DNA of 64,000 nucleotides from an uncultured Bacteroidales bacterium (GCA_905234695.1 CAJOHZ010000002.1:1-64000), one strand, 5' to 3'. Counted from the first letter of the stretch, positions 25,375-36,108 are shown. Made by a program: numbers and translations. The notes: generated by a model not told the origin, from the letters alone.

Positions 25375-28119
25375 ATGTCTCTTGCTTCAAAATACGATCC
25401 CAGCATTGTGGAGGAGAAATGGTATTCCTTCTGGCTGGAGAAGAAACTCTTCCATTCCGAACCCGACCCGGTGTCCGGGCAGACGACTCGCCGCAAGGCC
25501 TACACAGTCGTCATCCCGCCGCCCAACGTAACAGGCGTCCTGCACATGGGCCACATGCTCAACAACACCATTCAGGATGTGCTGGTTCGCCGTGCCCGTA
25601 TGTTAGGGTTCAACGCCTGTTGGGTACCTGGCACCGACCATGCTAGCATCGCCACCGAGGCCAAAGTGGTGAACATGCTCAAGGAACGTGGTATCGACAA
25701 GCGCGACCTCAGCCGCGAGGATTTCATGAAGTATGCGTGGGAATGGAAAGAGGAGCACGGAGGCATCATACTCAAACAACTGCGCCGCCTCGGCACCTCG
25801 TGCGACTGGGACCGTACAGCATTCACCATGGATCCCATCCGCTATGAGAGCGTCATCCGCGTATTCGTGGACCTCTACAACAAAGGCCTTATCTACCGCG
25901 GCGTACGCATGGTCAACTGGGATCCCAAAGCCCTCACCGCAGTCAGCGATGAAGAGGTTATCTACAAGGAGAGCCACGGCAAGTTGTTTTATCTGAAGTA
26001 TTATTTGTCCGACCTATCGGATGTGTCAGTCCCGTCGAACGAAGTCGACAACTCCGGCATCAAGAAAGACGCGAAGGGCCTTTATATCGTGGTGGCCACC
26101 ACACGCCCGGAAACCATCCTCGGCGACACTGCTGTGTGCGTCCACCCCGAAGACCCACGCTACAGCGCCCTGAAAGGCAAGCATGTCATTGTTCCCGGTG
26201 TAGGTCGCAGCGTGCAGATTATCATGGATGAGTATGTAGACCGCGAATTCGGTACGGGTGCCTTGAAAATCACCCCTGCCCACGACATCAACGACTACAA
26301 CCTCGGCATGAAGTACGGACTGGAGACCATCGATATCTTCAACGACAACGGCACCCTCAATGATAAAGGTATGCAGTATGCCGGGATGGATCGCTTCGTC
26401 TGCCGTAAGCAAATCATGAAAGACCTCGACGAGGCTGGCCTTGTCGAAAAAATTGAGGACTACACCAACAAAGTGGGCCATTCCGAGCGCACCGATGCCG
26501 TCATCGAGCCTAAACTCAGCACACAGTGGTTCATGCGTATGACCGATGTGGCCAAGAAAGCTCTCGAGGTGGTTGAGAACGACACCATCCAGTTTCACCC
26601 CGCCAAGTTCAAGAACACATACCGCCATTGGCTGGAGAACATCAAGGACTGGTGCATCAGCCGCCAGCTCTGGTGGGGACAGCGTATACCGGCTTGGTAC
26701 ATCGACATCAACGGCAAAACTGAAGTCATCGTCGCCGTTACCGAAGAGGATGCCGCCCACATCGCCAAAGAAAAATATGGCTATACCGGTACTCTCCGTC
26801 AAGACGAAGACGTGCTGGACACCTGGTTCAGCAGCTGGCTCTGGCCCATCAGCCTCTTCGACGGTATCCGCAACCCCGACAACGACGAGATTAAGTACTA
26901 TTATCCTACCGAAACCCTCATCACTGCCCCCGACATCATCTTCTTCTGGGTGGCACGAATGATTATGGCGGGCGAAGAGTACCGCCACGAGGTACCTTTC
27001 CGCCATGTCTATTTCACCGGCATTGTGCGCGACAAGTTAGGCCGCAAGATGAGCAAGAGCCTCGGCAACAGCCCGGATCCCATAGGACTAATTGACAAGT
27101 TCGGCGCCGATGGCGTGCGCATGGGTATGTTGCTCACTGCCCCCGCAGGCAACGACATTCCTTTTGACGAGGTAATCTGCGAGCAGGGCCGCAACTTCTC
27201 CAACAAGATGTGGAACGCACTGCGTCTCATTAAAGGATGGACGGTGTCCGACGGTTCGGACAAATCTGTCCAATCCGACACCCTCCGCAACAACGAAGTC
27301 GCAGTCCAATGGATGGAGATGCGTATGGCTCAGGTACTGGAAGAGATTGAAAAGGATTTCGACGACTTCCGCCTTAGCGAAGCCCTCATGAAGAGTTACA
27401 AGCTGGCATGGGATGATTTCTGCTCGTGGTATCTGGAGATGGTCAAGCCCGCCTACGGCGAACCCATCGACAACGAGACCCTTTCGGCCACCCTCGGAAT
27501 CTTCGACCGTCTGATGCGCATCTTGCACCCCTTCATGCCCTTTGTCACCGAGGAAATATGGCACGAAATACAGACCTTCGGAAAGAGCGATGAGGAAACT
27601 GCATTCATCAATGCCAATTACAGCATCATGAACCAGCACATGCCGCACAGTGTCTTCTACGACGAGCGGCTGTTGGCCGACTTCGACCAAGCGCGCGAGA
27701 TTATCACGGGCCTGCGCAACCTTCGCAGCAGCAAAGGCCTTGCCCCGAAGGAACAACTTGACCTCTACATCAAGGGAACCTGCGCAGATACCTTCCACGG
27801 CATCATTCGCAAATTGGGCAATGCCGGCAAGATTGAGCGAGTGGAAGAGAAGGTCGACGGTGCGCTGAGTTTCCTTGTGGGCACCACGGAGTGCTTTGTC
27901 CCCATGAGCCAAAACATCGACAAGGAGGCCGAACTGAAGAAACTGCAGGAAGAGTTGCGTTACACCGAAGGATTCCTGGCCAGCGTGGAGAAGAAACTCG
28001 GCAACGAGAAGTTTGTCAACGGAGCCCCTGAGAAGGTGGTAGCCGTGGAACGACAGAAGAAAGCCGATGCAGAGAGCAAGATTGCCGCCCTCAAAGCCCA
28101 GATTGCCTCTCTGACATAA
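25375..28119 (+). CDS. valS: Valine--tRNA ligase
   Basis: ValRS charges tRNA-Val. The protein has 914 residues. It has the class I HIGH-type signature in [17 protein letters not shown] (about 48-64), the editing domain ([16 protein letters not shown] near 240), [20 protein letters not shown], and KMSKS in [14 protein letters not shown] near 558. The C terminus is a valyl-tRNA synthetase coiled-coil arm ([24 protein letters not shown]). The start [17 protein letters not shown] is the normal family N terminus. Confidence 0.97.
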   Translation: MSLASKYDPSIVEEKWYSFWLEKKLFHSEPDPVSGQTTRRKAYTVVIPPPNVTGVLHMGHMLNNTIQDVLVRRARMLGFNACWVPGTDHASIATEAKVVNMLKERGIDKRDLSREDFMKYAWEWKEEHGGIILKQLRRLGTSCDWDRTAFTMDPIRYESVIRVFVDLYNKGLIYRGVRMVNWDPKALTAVSDEEVIYKESHGKLFYLKYYLSDLSDVSVPSNEVDNSGIKKDAKGLYIVVATTRPETILGDTAVCVHPEDPRYSALKGKHVIVPGVGRSVQIIMDEYVDREFGTGALKITPAHDINDYNLGMKYGLETIDIFNDNGTLNDKGMQYAGMDRFVCRKQIMKDLDEAGLVEKIEDYTNKVGHSERTDAVIEPKLSTQWFMRMTDVAKKALEVVENDTIQFHPAKFKNTYRHWLENIKDWCISRQLWWGQRIPAWYIDINGKTEVIVAVTEEDAAHIAKEKYGYTGTLRQDEDVLDTWFSSWLWPISLFDGIRNPDNDEIKYYYPTETLITAPDIIFFWVARMIMAGEEYRHEVPFRHVYFTGIVRDKLGRKMSKSLGNSPDPIGLIDKFGADGVRMGMLLTAPAGNDIPFDEVICEQGRNFSNKMWNALRLIKGWTVSDGSDKSVQSDTLRNNEVAVQWMEMRMAQVLEEIEKDFDDFRLSEALMKSYKLAWDDFCSWYLEMVKPAYGEPIDNETLSATLGIFDRLMRILHPFMPFVTEEIWHEIQTFGKSDEETAFINANYSIMNQHMPHSVFYDERLLADFDQAREIITGLRNLRSSKGLAPKEQLDLYIKGTCADTFHGIIRKLGNAGKIERVEEKVDGALSFLVGTTECFVPMSQNIDKEAELKKLQEELRYTEGFLASVEKKLGNEKFVNGAPEKVVAVERQKKADAESKIAALKAQIASLT

Positions 28120-28140
28120 CCCTCAGTTCAACAAATAGCA

Positions 28141-29130
28141 GTGCATTCTCCCGCAGTCACTGTCATAATACCCTTCTACGACACGGCGCCCTATCTTGAA
28201 CGGTGTGCCGTGTCATTATTTGAGCAGACCCTCGACGAGATGCAGTTCATCTTCGTCGATGATGGCTCCACGGATGGAGGGCCAGAGATTGTTGAGAAAG
28301 TGTTGCAGCGCTATCCACACCGACAGCCACAGACCCTCCTGCTGCGGCTGAAAGGCAACAACGGAATTCCTACCGCACGCAAAGAAGGGTTGAAACTCGT
28401 TGAAGGGGAATATGTGGCCCACTGCGACAGCGACGACTACATAGAACCGGAAATGTACGCCACCCTTTACCAGAAAGCGGTACAAGAAAGTGACGACATG
28501 GTGCTATGCGATTTCTACCAAGGGATAGGGAGTGGCAACCGCCCGCGCAGCCATACCCCTTCACACGGGGGCGACTACGTGCGCGATTTTCTCCATGGCC
28601 GGCTGTGGCCGTTCCTCTGGTGCGGCATCAGCCGCACGGAATTGCACCGGCAGTTGACATTTCCGACCGCTAGTTACCTAGAAGACTGGGTACAGACGGT
28701 GCAGCTGCTTCATCTATGCAAGAAACTGGCGGTGGTACATCAGCCGTTGTATCACTACTGCTACCACAAGACCTCTGTCAGCCATAAAACCAACGTATAC
28801 AACTGCATGAGGCAGCTTAAGGAATGCATGGAGAACTACACGCTTATGCACGACTATGTAATGCAGCACTGCCCGGTGGACGAAACTGAATTTGTAGAGA
28901 AGAAGGTACTTGTACGGGGCAAGCTGCTGCCTGTGCTGGAGAAGTGGGGGAGTGGCCGCTGGCGGAAACTCTATCTACACACCTTCCCCGAGGTGAACCG
29001 TATTATTTTGTTCAATTCCTCGCTTCCGCGGGAGCGCAAGACGGAGTATCTGGCAGTCGTCATGGGGATGTATCCCCTGATGGCGTGGCTCCGCCGAGGG
29101 TTCAGAAGACTCTCTCCAGTACAAGATTGA
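28141..29130 (+). CDS. Glycosyltransferase family 2
   Basis: This 329-residue cytoplasmic GT-A glycosyltransferase begins with VTVIIPFYDTAPYLERC and has FVDDGSTDGG near residue 40 and HCDSDDYIEP (DxD-like metal/nucleotide site) near 100. It starts with GTG at 28141. It lies 21 bp after valS. Donor and acceptor sugars are unknown; capsule, LPS or protein glycosylation are all possible. Confidence 0.88.
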   Translation: MHSPAVTVIIPFYDTAPYLERCAVSLFEQTLDEMQFIFVDDGSTDGGPEIVEKVLQRYPHRQPQTLLLRLKGNNGIPTARKEGLKLVEGEYVAHCDSDDYIEPEMYATLYQKAVQESDDMVLCDFYQGIGSGNRPRSHTPSHGGDYVRDFLHGRLWPFLWCGISRTELHRQLTFPTASYLEDWVQTVQLLHLCKKLAVVHQPLYHYCYHKTSVSHKTNVYNCMRQLKECMENYTLMHDYVMQHCPVDETEFVEKKVLVRGKLLPVLEKWGSGRWRKLYLHTFPEVNRIILFNSSLPRERKTEYLAVVMGMYPLMAWLRRGFRRLSPVQD

Positions 29131-29175
29131 TATCTGTGCCTCACAATAAAACCGTTATTTGTTCGTTATACATGC

Positions 29176-31590
29176 ATGAGGCTGTTAAGATGTATCATAC
29201 TGCTGTGCTTATTGTCTTTTAGGGCAGTGACGTCGGTATGTTATGCCCAAGACTCGGACAATGCAATGGTGGGACAGGACTTCTGGGTCGCACTGCCATT
29301 GAACATGGGCACGCAGACACCTCGGTATTACAAACTGATTGCGCTTGGTGACACACCTTGTTCCGTCACCGTCACGCATCCCTCCAGCGGATGGTCGCAG
29401 ACGGCCTCGCTTACGGCGAGCGGCTATCTCTACATTACCCTTCCTGAAACCTATGCTCGCTACACCGTGTTTGGCGTGGCCACAGAAAATGCGTTCCATG
29501 TTACCTCCACGGCCAATATATCGCTCTGTGTAGTGGACAACCAACTGGCCAGTTGTGGTATCACGCAGGTGCTCGCCACCCCTTCGTTGCGTAGCCACTA
29601 CATGGTGCAGGACTACCCCGGGAACACCAACCATAGCTCGCAGTCATCGTCCCAAGTGGTTCTTGTGGCGGTGGAGGACAGCACCATGCTCTCGATGCTT
29701 CTGCCATGTATGGCATCAGGATGTCCGGTAGGGGCTGGCAACACCTATACCTTACACCTTTCCCAAGGGCAGACATGTCTGCTTTCCGCCCCCGCCCCCG
29801 CTTCCTTCTCAGGCATGACCGTGACAGGCAATAAATCCTTCGCCCTGTTCCAAGGAAACTCGCTGGCGTACATTCCCGCCAACAGCAGCAGCGGCGACTA
29901 TATCATGGAGCAGGCCATCCCCTCCGATTTCTGGGGGATGGAATTTCTGTTGGTATCCACGCCTTCCCGAACGATGGATGATATCGTGCGAGTAACTTCA
30001 CTGGAGGACAACTGCCAAATTGCACTTACCGACGGAAGTCTGCACGACACTCTGCAGTGTGGACAGACCCGCGAGTTCACCCTCTGTTCCAATACCGTCA
30101 AACGTCTCACCGCAACCAAACCCGTATGCGTCGGCATCTACCAACCCTGTTCCGACTACTACGGCGAAAACGGCGATGGGACACAGTTGATGATACATCC
30201 GTTAAGCAGGGGAATCAGACAAGCCAGTTTCAAACCTTTTGAATCAGTCCGCATCCACAGTCACCATCTTACCATCGTCACACAAAATGAATATGTGGCC
30301 GGGATGACCCTTGACGGGAGCAGTGTGGCGTCCTCATTCACCGTCATCGACAACAACTATAGTTTTGCCCGTATACAGGTGGACAGCACCCTGCACCGCC
30401 TCAGTAACAGCCTGGGCCCATTCCAAGCCTGCGTCTATGGCCATGGAAGGGTGGAGAGTTATGCTTACAATTTGGGGGCACCCATGGCACCGCTGCCGTG
30501 TGATACCATACGTCTGTACGATACCATCTGCCTAGCCCAGCCCTACGAGGAACATGGATTCAGAATCACGGCCATGCAGACAGGCATTGCAGGCGACTAC
30601 TTATTTGAACGGTCGACCGTAGAGGACACGGTGCGCCACTATTATCTGCTATTCCTCACCGTCCTGCCAGTATCCACGGCCGATGTGTCGCAGACCCTCC
30701 ATCCTGGCGACACGCTGTACTTTAACGGTCATGCACTAACCGCCGCAGGCGATTACCGTTTTGTGCTCACCGCCGCCAACGGATGCGACTCCATCCTTTT
30801 CCTGCATCTGACCATGGAAGAGGTGATCGGGCGGCTGACCGCCAGTGCCGACACCATCTGCATAGGCAATTCCGTCACCCTCACCGCCAGCGGCACGGAA
30901 CCCCTCTACCATTGGAGGGCGATACCCGATGACCCGCAGCTGAACGCCTTACAGGGGCAGAATACTATTGTGGTTCGTCCCACCGTCGCCACCACCTATT
31001 ATCTATGTTCCACCACCGATGAGGTGTTGGACTCGACAAGGGTCATCGTCGAAGAACTTCCAGTGCCTTGCCTTGTCGTTGAAACCGACAGCGTGGATGC
31101 CACCTTGCCGCTGGCCCGCTTTCAGGACTGCACAGCAAACCAGGCCACCACCCAGTGGAGTTATGGCGACGGGCAGGAAAGCACAGGTGCACAGGTCACC
31201 CTCAGGTTTTCCCCACCGCTAGACGATAGCGTATGGGTGACCATGACCACCTGCTGCCGACACGGATGCTGTGCCGACACCACGTTGGGACTGCCGGTAT
31301 TTATTCCCGAAATACAGCCCAGTGAGGTGTGGTTTCCCAATGTCTTCACTCCCGAGGGCGAGAGCAACCGAGAGTTCCGTGTGATAGGTGTTGGGGTTAG
31401 CGATTTCGAGTTGTGGATTTTCAATCGCTGGGGCGAGAATATCTTCCACACCACCGACATCAACGAGGGATGGGACGGAACCTACCGCGGACAGCTTTGC
31501 CGCAAGGCGGCCTACGTCTATCGCTGTCACTGCACCACCACTGCATTTCCCAACAAAACATACGTGGGAACTGTCCTCCTGCTCCGCTAA
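29176..31590 (+). CDS. T9SS type B secreted protein with IgGFc-binding-like N-terminal domain
   Basis: This 804-residue surface or secreted protein has a signal peptide (MRLLRCIILLCLLSFRAVTSVCYAQ). The first 420 or so residues resemble the IgGFc-binding N-terminal-like domain of Bacteroidota (GQDFWVALPLNMG ... QAIPSDFWGMEFLLVSTP). The middle includes Cys-containing modules (NGCDSILFLHL) and a PKD-like part. The last 85 residues (EVWFPNVFTPEGESNREF ... DFELWIFNRWGENIF) are a gliding motility-associated C-terminal, type B sorting domain. It is followed by the BspA-like gene. An adhesin role is inferred. Confidence 0.87.
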   Translation: MRLLRCIILLCLLSFRAVTSVCYAQDSDNAMVGQDFWVALPLNMGTQTPRYYKLIALGDTPCSVTVTHPSSGWSQTASLTASGYLYITLPETYARYTVFGVATENAFHVTSTANISLCVVDNQLASCGITQVLATPSLRSHYMVQDYPGNTNHSSQSSSQVVLVAVEDSTMLSMLLPCMASGCPVGAGNTYTLHLSQGQTCLLSAPAPASFSGMTVTGNKSFALFQGNSLAYIPANSSSGDYIMEQAIPSDFWGMEFLLVSTPSRTMDDIVRVTSLEDNCQIALTDGSLHDTLQCGQTREFTLCSNTVKRLTATKPVCVGIYQPCSDYYGENGDGTQLMIHPLSRGIRQASFKPFESVRIHSHHLTIVTQNEYVAGMTLDGSSVASSFTVIDNNYSFARIQVDSTLHRLSNSLGPFQACVYGHGRVESYAYNLGAPMAPLPCDTIRLYDTICLAQPYEEHGFRITAMQTGIAGDYLFERSTVEDTVRHYYLLFLTVLPVSTADVSQTLHPGDTLYFNGHALTAAGDYRFVLTAANGCDSILFLHLTMEEVIGRLTASADTICIGNSVTLTASGTEPLYHWRAIPDDPQLNALQGQNTIVVRPTVATTYYLCSTTDEVLDSTRVIVEELPVPCLVVETDSVDATLPLARFQDCTANQATTQWSYGDGQESTGAQVTLRFSPPLDDSVWVTMTTCCRHGCCADTTLGLPVFIPEIQPSEVWFPNVFTPEGESNREFRVIGVGVSDFELWIFNRWGENIFHTTDINEGWDGTYRGQLCRKAAYVYRCHCTTTAFPNKTYVGTVLLLR

Positions 31591-31657
31591 ACCATTATTG
31601 CGGTCGACATTGAAATGGAGTTGAAAAATATTTTCCCTCCGTTTGAGAAAAAATACG

Positions 31658-31665
31658 TATCTTTG
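31658..31665 (+). promoter_or_regulatory. -7 promoter element for the BspA-like gene
   Basis: TATCTTTG matches TAnnTTTG exactly and ends 21 bp before ATG 31687. The track ORF starts upstream of it (31615), so 31687 is the start. No clear -33 was found. Confidence 0.6.
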
Positions 31666-31686
31666 CAGTCTCTAAAAGTATTCACT

Positions 31687-33516
31687 ATGAAGAAATATTA
31701 TCTCCTTTTGACAAGTCTGTTTCTGATGGCAGGCACTGTCTGTGCACAGAGTTTCACCGATACTACATCCAACGGCATCCCGTTGGAATATACCGTTAAC
31801 AGTGGTACGGCAACGGTAACGCTGACGGGGCACGGCACGCCATGCGCCGGAACGCTAAACATTCCCGCCACAGTGAGCAATAATAGTACCACCTATACTG
31901 TTACTGCTATTGGTTCTGGTGCCTTTGTTTTTTGTAGAAATCTCACCACTGTTTCTATTCCCAATACAGTTACATTAATTGACACTGGTGCTTTTTATAA
32001 TTGTGATAGCCTTGTATCCATTAACATACCTTCCTCCGTCACCAGCATCAGGACTGAGGCTTTTTATATGTGTAAAAGTTTGACAACCATTACGCTTCCC
32101 GAAAATATTGACACTATTGAGCCATATACTTTCTGGCAGTGCAATAACCTGACTTCAATAACTATACCTAATTCTGTTACGACTATACGCGATTATGCTT
32201 TCGCATCGTGTAGAAAATTGACGTCCATTATTATTCCTACTTCCGTTATTACTATTGGTGTATGTGGTTTTGGGGGGTGTACAAGTGTGCTTTCCATTAC
32301 TATACCAAATGCCGTTTCCACTATCGGAATTAACGCTTTCCAACTAGTTTCTAATATTGTATATCACGGTAATGCCGCAGGAATTCCTTGGGGAGCATTA
32401 AGTGTTAATGGTTTTATTGAGAATGGTTTTGTGTATTCTGACAGCACAAAGACTACCCTTTTGGCGTACAGAGGTCCGCAAACGTCCGTTACCATTCCTA
32501 GTACGGTAGATTCTATTGGAGAAAATGTCTTCTATTATACAGATGTGACGTCAATCACATTATTGTCCCAAATTCCACCGGCTTTGGCTAATAATATTGG
32601 AATTTCTAGCAATTCACAAATATATGTTCCCTGCGGGGCAGAGGCGGCATATCGTGCCGATGCAAATTGGAACCTCTTCACTAATATACTAAGCATTTGC
32701 CCAAGTATAACAGCCCAATCATCAGACAGCACAATGGGAACTGTTCTTGGTGGCGGATCGTACGCTGAGGGCGATACGGCGACACTGACGGCAATGGCTA
32801 ACTGCGGCTACCGCTTCGACCGCTGGAACGACAGCGTGACGGACAACCCCAGACAGGTGATTGTAGCCACAGACACAACATTTACCGCCTTCTTCGTCAG
32901 TGATGCCGACACGGTATTCATCCACGACACCACGACTGTCCGCGACACCCTCATGCTGCATGATACCCTCTTGGTACACGACACGCTGACCATCACGGAC
33001 ACCCTTCTGGTCCACGATACCCTCACGGTGTACGACACACTGACTATACATGACACGGTAGGTGTTGCGTTGGCATATTACACCCTTACGGTCAGTGCAG
33101 ACCCGCTGTCGGGCATCGCCGTCGGCAGCGGCCGTTTCAGCGACAGCACCATCGTGGAGATTGCCGCCATCCCAGTGGAAGGCAATTTCTTTGTGGAGTG
33201 GAGCGACGGCAGTACAGAAAACCCGCGCCATGTGGTGATGACGGAGGATATCACGCTGCAGGCCCTATTCGACATGCCACCTGTGCCCACAGGCGTTTCC
33301 GAGGCGGAATTCCCCGAGGCCGAGGTGACCGTCAGCGGCACCACCATCACCGTGCGAGGCGCCGAAGGAGTTAGGATACGTGTATATGATGTGCAAGGCC
33401 GGCTGATGGGCAGCACCCCGCAGGCCACCGCCAACCAGCGTTTCCGTATGCCCGTCACGGGGGTCTACCTTGTCCAGCTGGGCAACGGCGCTGCCCGTCG
33501 TGTGGTGTTGCGTTAA
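31687..33516 (+). CDS. BspA-like leucine-rich repeat protein with T9SS type A sorting domain
   Basis: This surface protein has about 609 residues. Signal peptide MKKYYLLLTSLFLMAGTVCAQ. About seven 23-residue LRR_5/BspA repeats follow (for example CDSLVSINIPSSVTSIRTEAF, residues about 70-240). Then come an InlB B-repeat-like domain (GYRFDRWNDSVTDNPRQVIVA), eight DT-rich hexapeptide repeats, a second B-repeat-like domain (GNFFVEWSDGSTENPRHVVM) and a type A sorting domain (VRIRVYDVQGRLMGS ... GVYLVQLGNGAARRVVLR). BspA proteins bind host or bacterial surfaces. The LRR-coding part is clearly more AT-rich than the flanks. A terminator hairpin follows. Confidence 0.92.
   Translation: MKKYYLLLTSLFLMAGTVCAQSFTDTTSNGIPLEYTVNSGTATVTLTGHGTPCAGTLNIPATVSNNSTTYTVTAIGSGAFVFCRNLTTVSIPNTVTLIDTGAFYNCDSLVSINIPSSVTSIRTEAFYMCKSLTTITLPENIDTIEPYTFWQCNNLTSITIPNSVTTIRDYAFASCRKLTSIIIPTSVITIGVCGFGGCTSVLSITIPNAVSTIGINAFQLVSNIVYHGNAAGIPWGALSVNGFIENGFVYSDSTKTTLLAYRGPQTSVTIPSTVDSIGENVFYYTDVTSITLLSQIPPALANNIGISSNSQIYVPCGAEAAYRADANWNLFTNILSICPSITAQSSDSTMGTVLGGGSYAEGDTATLTAMANCGYRFDRWNDSVTDNPRQVIVATDTTFTAFFVSDADTVFIHDTTTVRDTLMLHDTLLVHDTLTITDTLLVHDTLTVYDTLTIHDTVGVALAYYTLTVSADPLSGIAVGSGRFSDSTIVEIAAIPVEGNFFVEWSDGSTENPRHVVMTEDITLQALFDMPPVPTGVSEAEFPEAEVTVSGTTITVRGAEGVRIRVYDVQGRLMGSTPQATANQRFRMPVTGVYLVQLGNGAARRVVLR
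32908..33057 (+). repeat. 18-bp coding tandem repeat, eight units (DTxxxx hexapeptide)
   Basis: Eight in-frame units encode DTVFIH, DTTTVR, DTLMLH, DTLLVH, DTLTIT, DTLLVH, DTLTVY and DTLTIH, followed by a partial DT. It forms a spacer between two B-repeat-like domains of the BspA-like protein. Confidence 0.9.
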
Positions 33517-33537
33517 AAATCAACAGAATTGAGACAC

Positions 33538-33576
33538 AAAGGGGGGAACGCTATCACATGTACGTTCCCCCTTTTC
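33538..33576. terminator. Bidirectional terminator between BspA-like gene and priA
   Basis: An inverted repeat aaaggggggaacg - 12 nt - cgttcccccttttc lies between the converging ends of the LRR gene and priA. The A and T flanks would serve both strands. Confidence 0.75.
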
Positions 33577-33596
33577 TATAGGGTCATGTCACGTCT

Positions 33597-36098
33597 TTAC
33601 TGCGGGTCGACGTCGAAGTGAACTTGAAGTGCGGTAAAGCGCTTGTCGGATTTGAGTTTGTCGGCGATGTCAAGGATTATACGCTTGGCCTCAGCAATAG
33701 GTTCCGTGCGTTCGAAACGCAAAATGATTTTCTTGAGATACAACCCCCGTACACGGGTGATGCTAGGGTATTCGGGTCCCATGACACGGGTAGAGAAGAC
33801 ACCACGCAACTGTGAGGCATAGAGGTCGGCGACTTCGTTGAGGAGATCGCTCACCCGGTGTTTGAGGGTGATGTCAATCAGCCGGTAATAGGGCGGATAG
33901 CGGAACACCCTGCGCTCCACAATCTGGCTTTCGTACATGGCGGTATAGTCGTTGTCGATGACATTGCGGATGGCCTCGTGGTAGGGGTTGTAGGTTTGGA
34001 TGATGACCTTGCCCTGCCGACCGTGGCGACCGGCGCGACCGCTCACCTGCGTCATCTGCTGAAAGGCCCGCTCGAAGGCACGAAAATCGGGGAAATAGAT
34101 AAGGTTGTCGGCACTGACGATACCTACTACGCTCACATGGTCGAAGTCGAGCCCTTTGGTGACCATCTGTGTGCCTACCAGAATGTCGATGCGGCGGTCT
34201 TGGAAGTCGTTGATGATTTCAAGGTAGCGGTTCTTCTGCAGGGTGCTGTCGAGGTCCATGCGTGCCACTTTGGCTTTGGGGAAGATTATGCTTAGGTCGT
34301 CCTCGATGCGTTCGGTGCCGAAGCCTTTCATGGAGAGGTGCTGCGAGTGGCAGGCGGGGCATTCGGTGGGCAGCGGTACAGAATAGCCGCAGTAGTGGCA
34401 CCGCATACTGTTGGAGGCCTTGTGGTAGACCAGCGAGACATCGCAGTGCTGGCACTTGGGGGTCCAGTGGCAATCGTCGCACTCTATACGCAGCGAGAAT
34501 CCGCGCCGATTCTGGAATAGGATGACCTGCTCGTGTCGGTCAAGGGCTTCGCGGATGTGGTCGAGGAGGAATTTGGAGAAGTGGGTAGCCATCGGCGCCG
34601 TGCCACCCGACTCGCGTCGGAGGCGATTGGACTCTTCCTTCATATCGGCACACAACACCTCGGGCAGTTGCAGGCCACCAAACCGCTTGTGCATCTCGCA
34701 GAAACCGTATTTCCCCTGTTTGGCATTGAAATAGCTCTCGACGGAGGGCGTGGCCGACCCGAGGACCGTGCGGGCATTCCAGAGGTGGGCAAGGTAGATG
34801 GCGGCATCGCGCCCGTGATAACGGGGGGCGGGGTCGTATTGTTTGTAGGAACTGTCGTGTTCTTCATCGATTATGACCAATCCCAAATCGCGGAAAGGGA
34901 GGAATGTGGCGCTGCGAGCACCGAGGAGCACCTGATAACGTTGCGCCGGGTCGGAATGCATGGTGCGATACCATACCTCTGCCCGTTGTGAGGCATTGAA
35001 ACGGGAGTGGTAGACTCCCACACGGTCACCGAAATAGCGTCGCAATCGATTGATGATTTGTGCTGTGAGGGCAATCTCCGGCAACAGGAAGAGCGCCTGA
35101 CGACCTTGGCGGATGCAGTCAGCGATAAGGCGGATGTAGACTTCCGTCTTGCCCGACGAAGTGACCCCGTGGAGCAGTGCCACCGGCTTGTCGCAATGGG
35201 TAAGATAGTTGTAGGCCGCCTGTTGCTCGTCGTTGAGTTGTATGCTGTCGGGAGAGGATGTGCTGTCAAAATGCTGGAGGCGCGACTCCACACGCTCTTC
35301 CAACACCAGCACACCGTTGCGCACCAGCGTCTTGAGGGCCGACTCGGAGAGAGATGACCCTTCTGGGGTGGGTTCCATCAAGGTACGACGGGCCACAGCC
35401 TCGTGACCAAAGTTGCTGAGCTGCATGAATCGCATCAGCAAATCCACCTGCTTCTGAGTGCTTTTCTTCCGCTCTAACGTGTCAAATAGCATTCGGGCAC
35501 GGTCAGAGTCATGGTATTCAGAAGCCAGCGAGAGATAGGTCGATGTGCGTGGCACATAACGCTCACGCAACTCCTCATCCATCACAATGATGCCCTGTTC
35601 TATCATGGTGTTGAGCAATGGCATCATCTTCTGCAGCCCGATGGCCTTGCCAATCTCATCGACCGTCATGACAGGATGATCGCTGAGCAGGTTGACCACA
35701 CGCAGTTCGTTAGCCGATAGGTCAGATAATTCGCCCGAGAAATCGGGATGAATGGTCACAGAGGCCTCGCTGGCCAGCCGAAACGCCGATGGCAGCGCGA
35801 TGGCCATCACATCGCCCACATAACTCATATAATATTCCGCCAGCCACTCCCAAAAGCAGAGTTCATGCTCGTCGACGATAGGATTGACATCAAGGATGGA
35901 GAGCAGGTATTTCACCTTGTATTGCGGCACCTCCTCATGGATGCGCCGTACCACAGCAGCATATAGTTTACGAGTACCGAATTGTACTACAACTCGTTGC
36001 CCGACTTTTATAGCATCATTATACTCCTGCGGTACCCGATAGGTGTAGGTACCGTGGATGTGCAGTGGCAATATGACGTCGACGAAATATGTATGCAT
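33597..36098 (-). CDS. priA: Primosomal protein N' (replication restart helicase PriA)
   Basis: PriA recognises stalled forks and reloads the replisome. The protein has 833 residues. It shows the N-terminal 3'-end-binding domain (YFVDVILPLHIHGTYTYRVP), Walker A in LLHGVTSSGKTEVY near 311, a DEEH box in IIDEEHDSSYKQYDP near 408, a zinc cluster (CDDCHWTPKCQHC ... CHYCGY ... CPACHS, about 540-590) and helicase motif VSGRAGRHGRQG. The start is the normal family N terminus, yet only about 10 nt separate it from the -7 box. Confidence 0.96.
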   Translation of the reverse strand: MHTYFVDVILPLHIHGTYTYRVPQEYNDAIKVGQRVVVQFGTRKLYAAVVRRIHEEVPQYKVKYLLSILDVNPIVDEHELCFWEWLAEYYMSYVGDVMAIALPSAFRLASEASVTIHPDFSGELSDLSANELRVVNLLSDHPVMTVDEIGKAIGLQKMMPLLNTMIEQGIIVMDEELRERYVPRTSTYLSLASEYHDSDRARMLFDTLERKKSTQKQVDLLMRFMQLSNFGHEAVARRTLMEPTPEGSSLSESALKTLVRNGVLVLEERVESRLQHFDSTSSPDSIQLNDEQQAAYNYLTHCDKPVALLHGVTSSGKTEVYIRLIADCIRQGRQALFLLPEIALTAQIINRLRRYFGDRVGVYHSRFNASQRAEVWYRTMHSDPAQRYQVLLGARSATFLPFRDLGLVIIDEEHDSSYKQYDPAPRYHGRDAAIYLAHLWNARTVLGSATPSVESYFNAKQGKYGFCEMHKRFGGLQLPEVLCADMKEESNRLRRESGGTAPMATHFSKFLLDHIREALDRHEQVILFQNRRGFSLRIECDDCHWTPKCQHCDVSLVYHKASNSMRCHYCGYSVPLPTECPACHSQHLSMKGFGTERIEDDLSIIFPKAKVARMDLDSTLQKNRYLEIINDFQDRRIDILVGTQMVTKGLDFDHVSVVGIVSADNLIYFPDFRAFERAFQQMTQVSGRAGRHGRQGKVIIQTYNPYHEAIRNVIDNDYTAMYESQIVERRVFRYPPYYRLIDITLKHRVSDLLNEVADLYASQLRGVFSTRVMGPEYPSITRVRGLYLKKIILRFERTEPIAEAKRIILDIADKLKSDKRFTALQVHFDVDPQ

Positions 36099-36108
36099 TT
36101 TTCGAATG

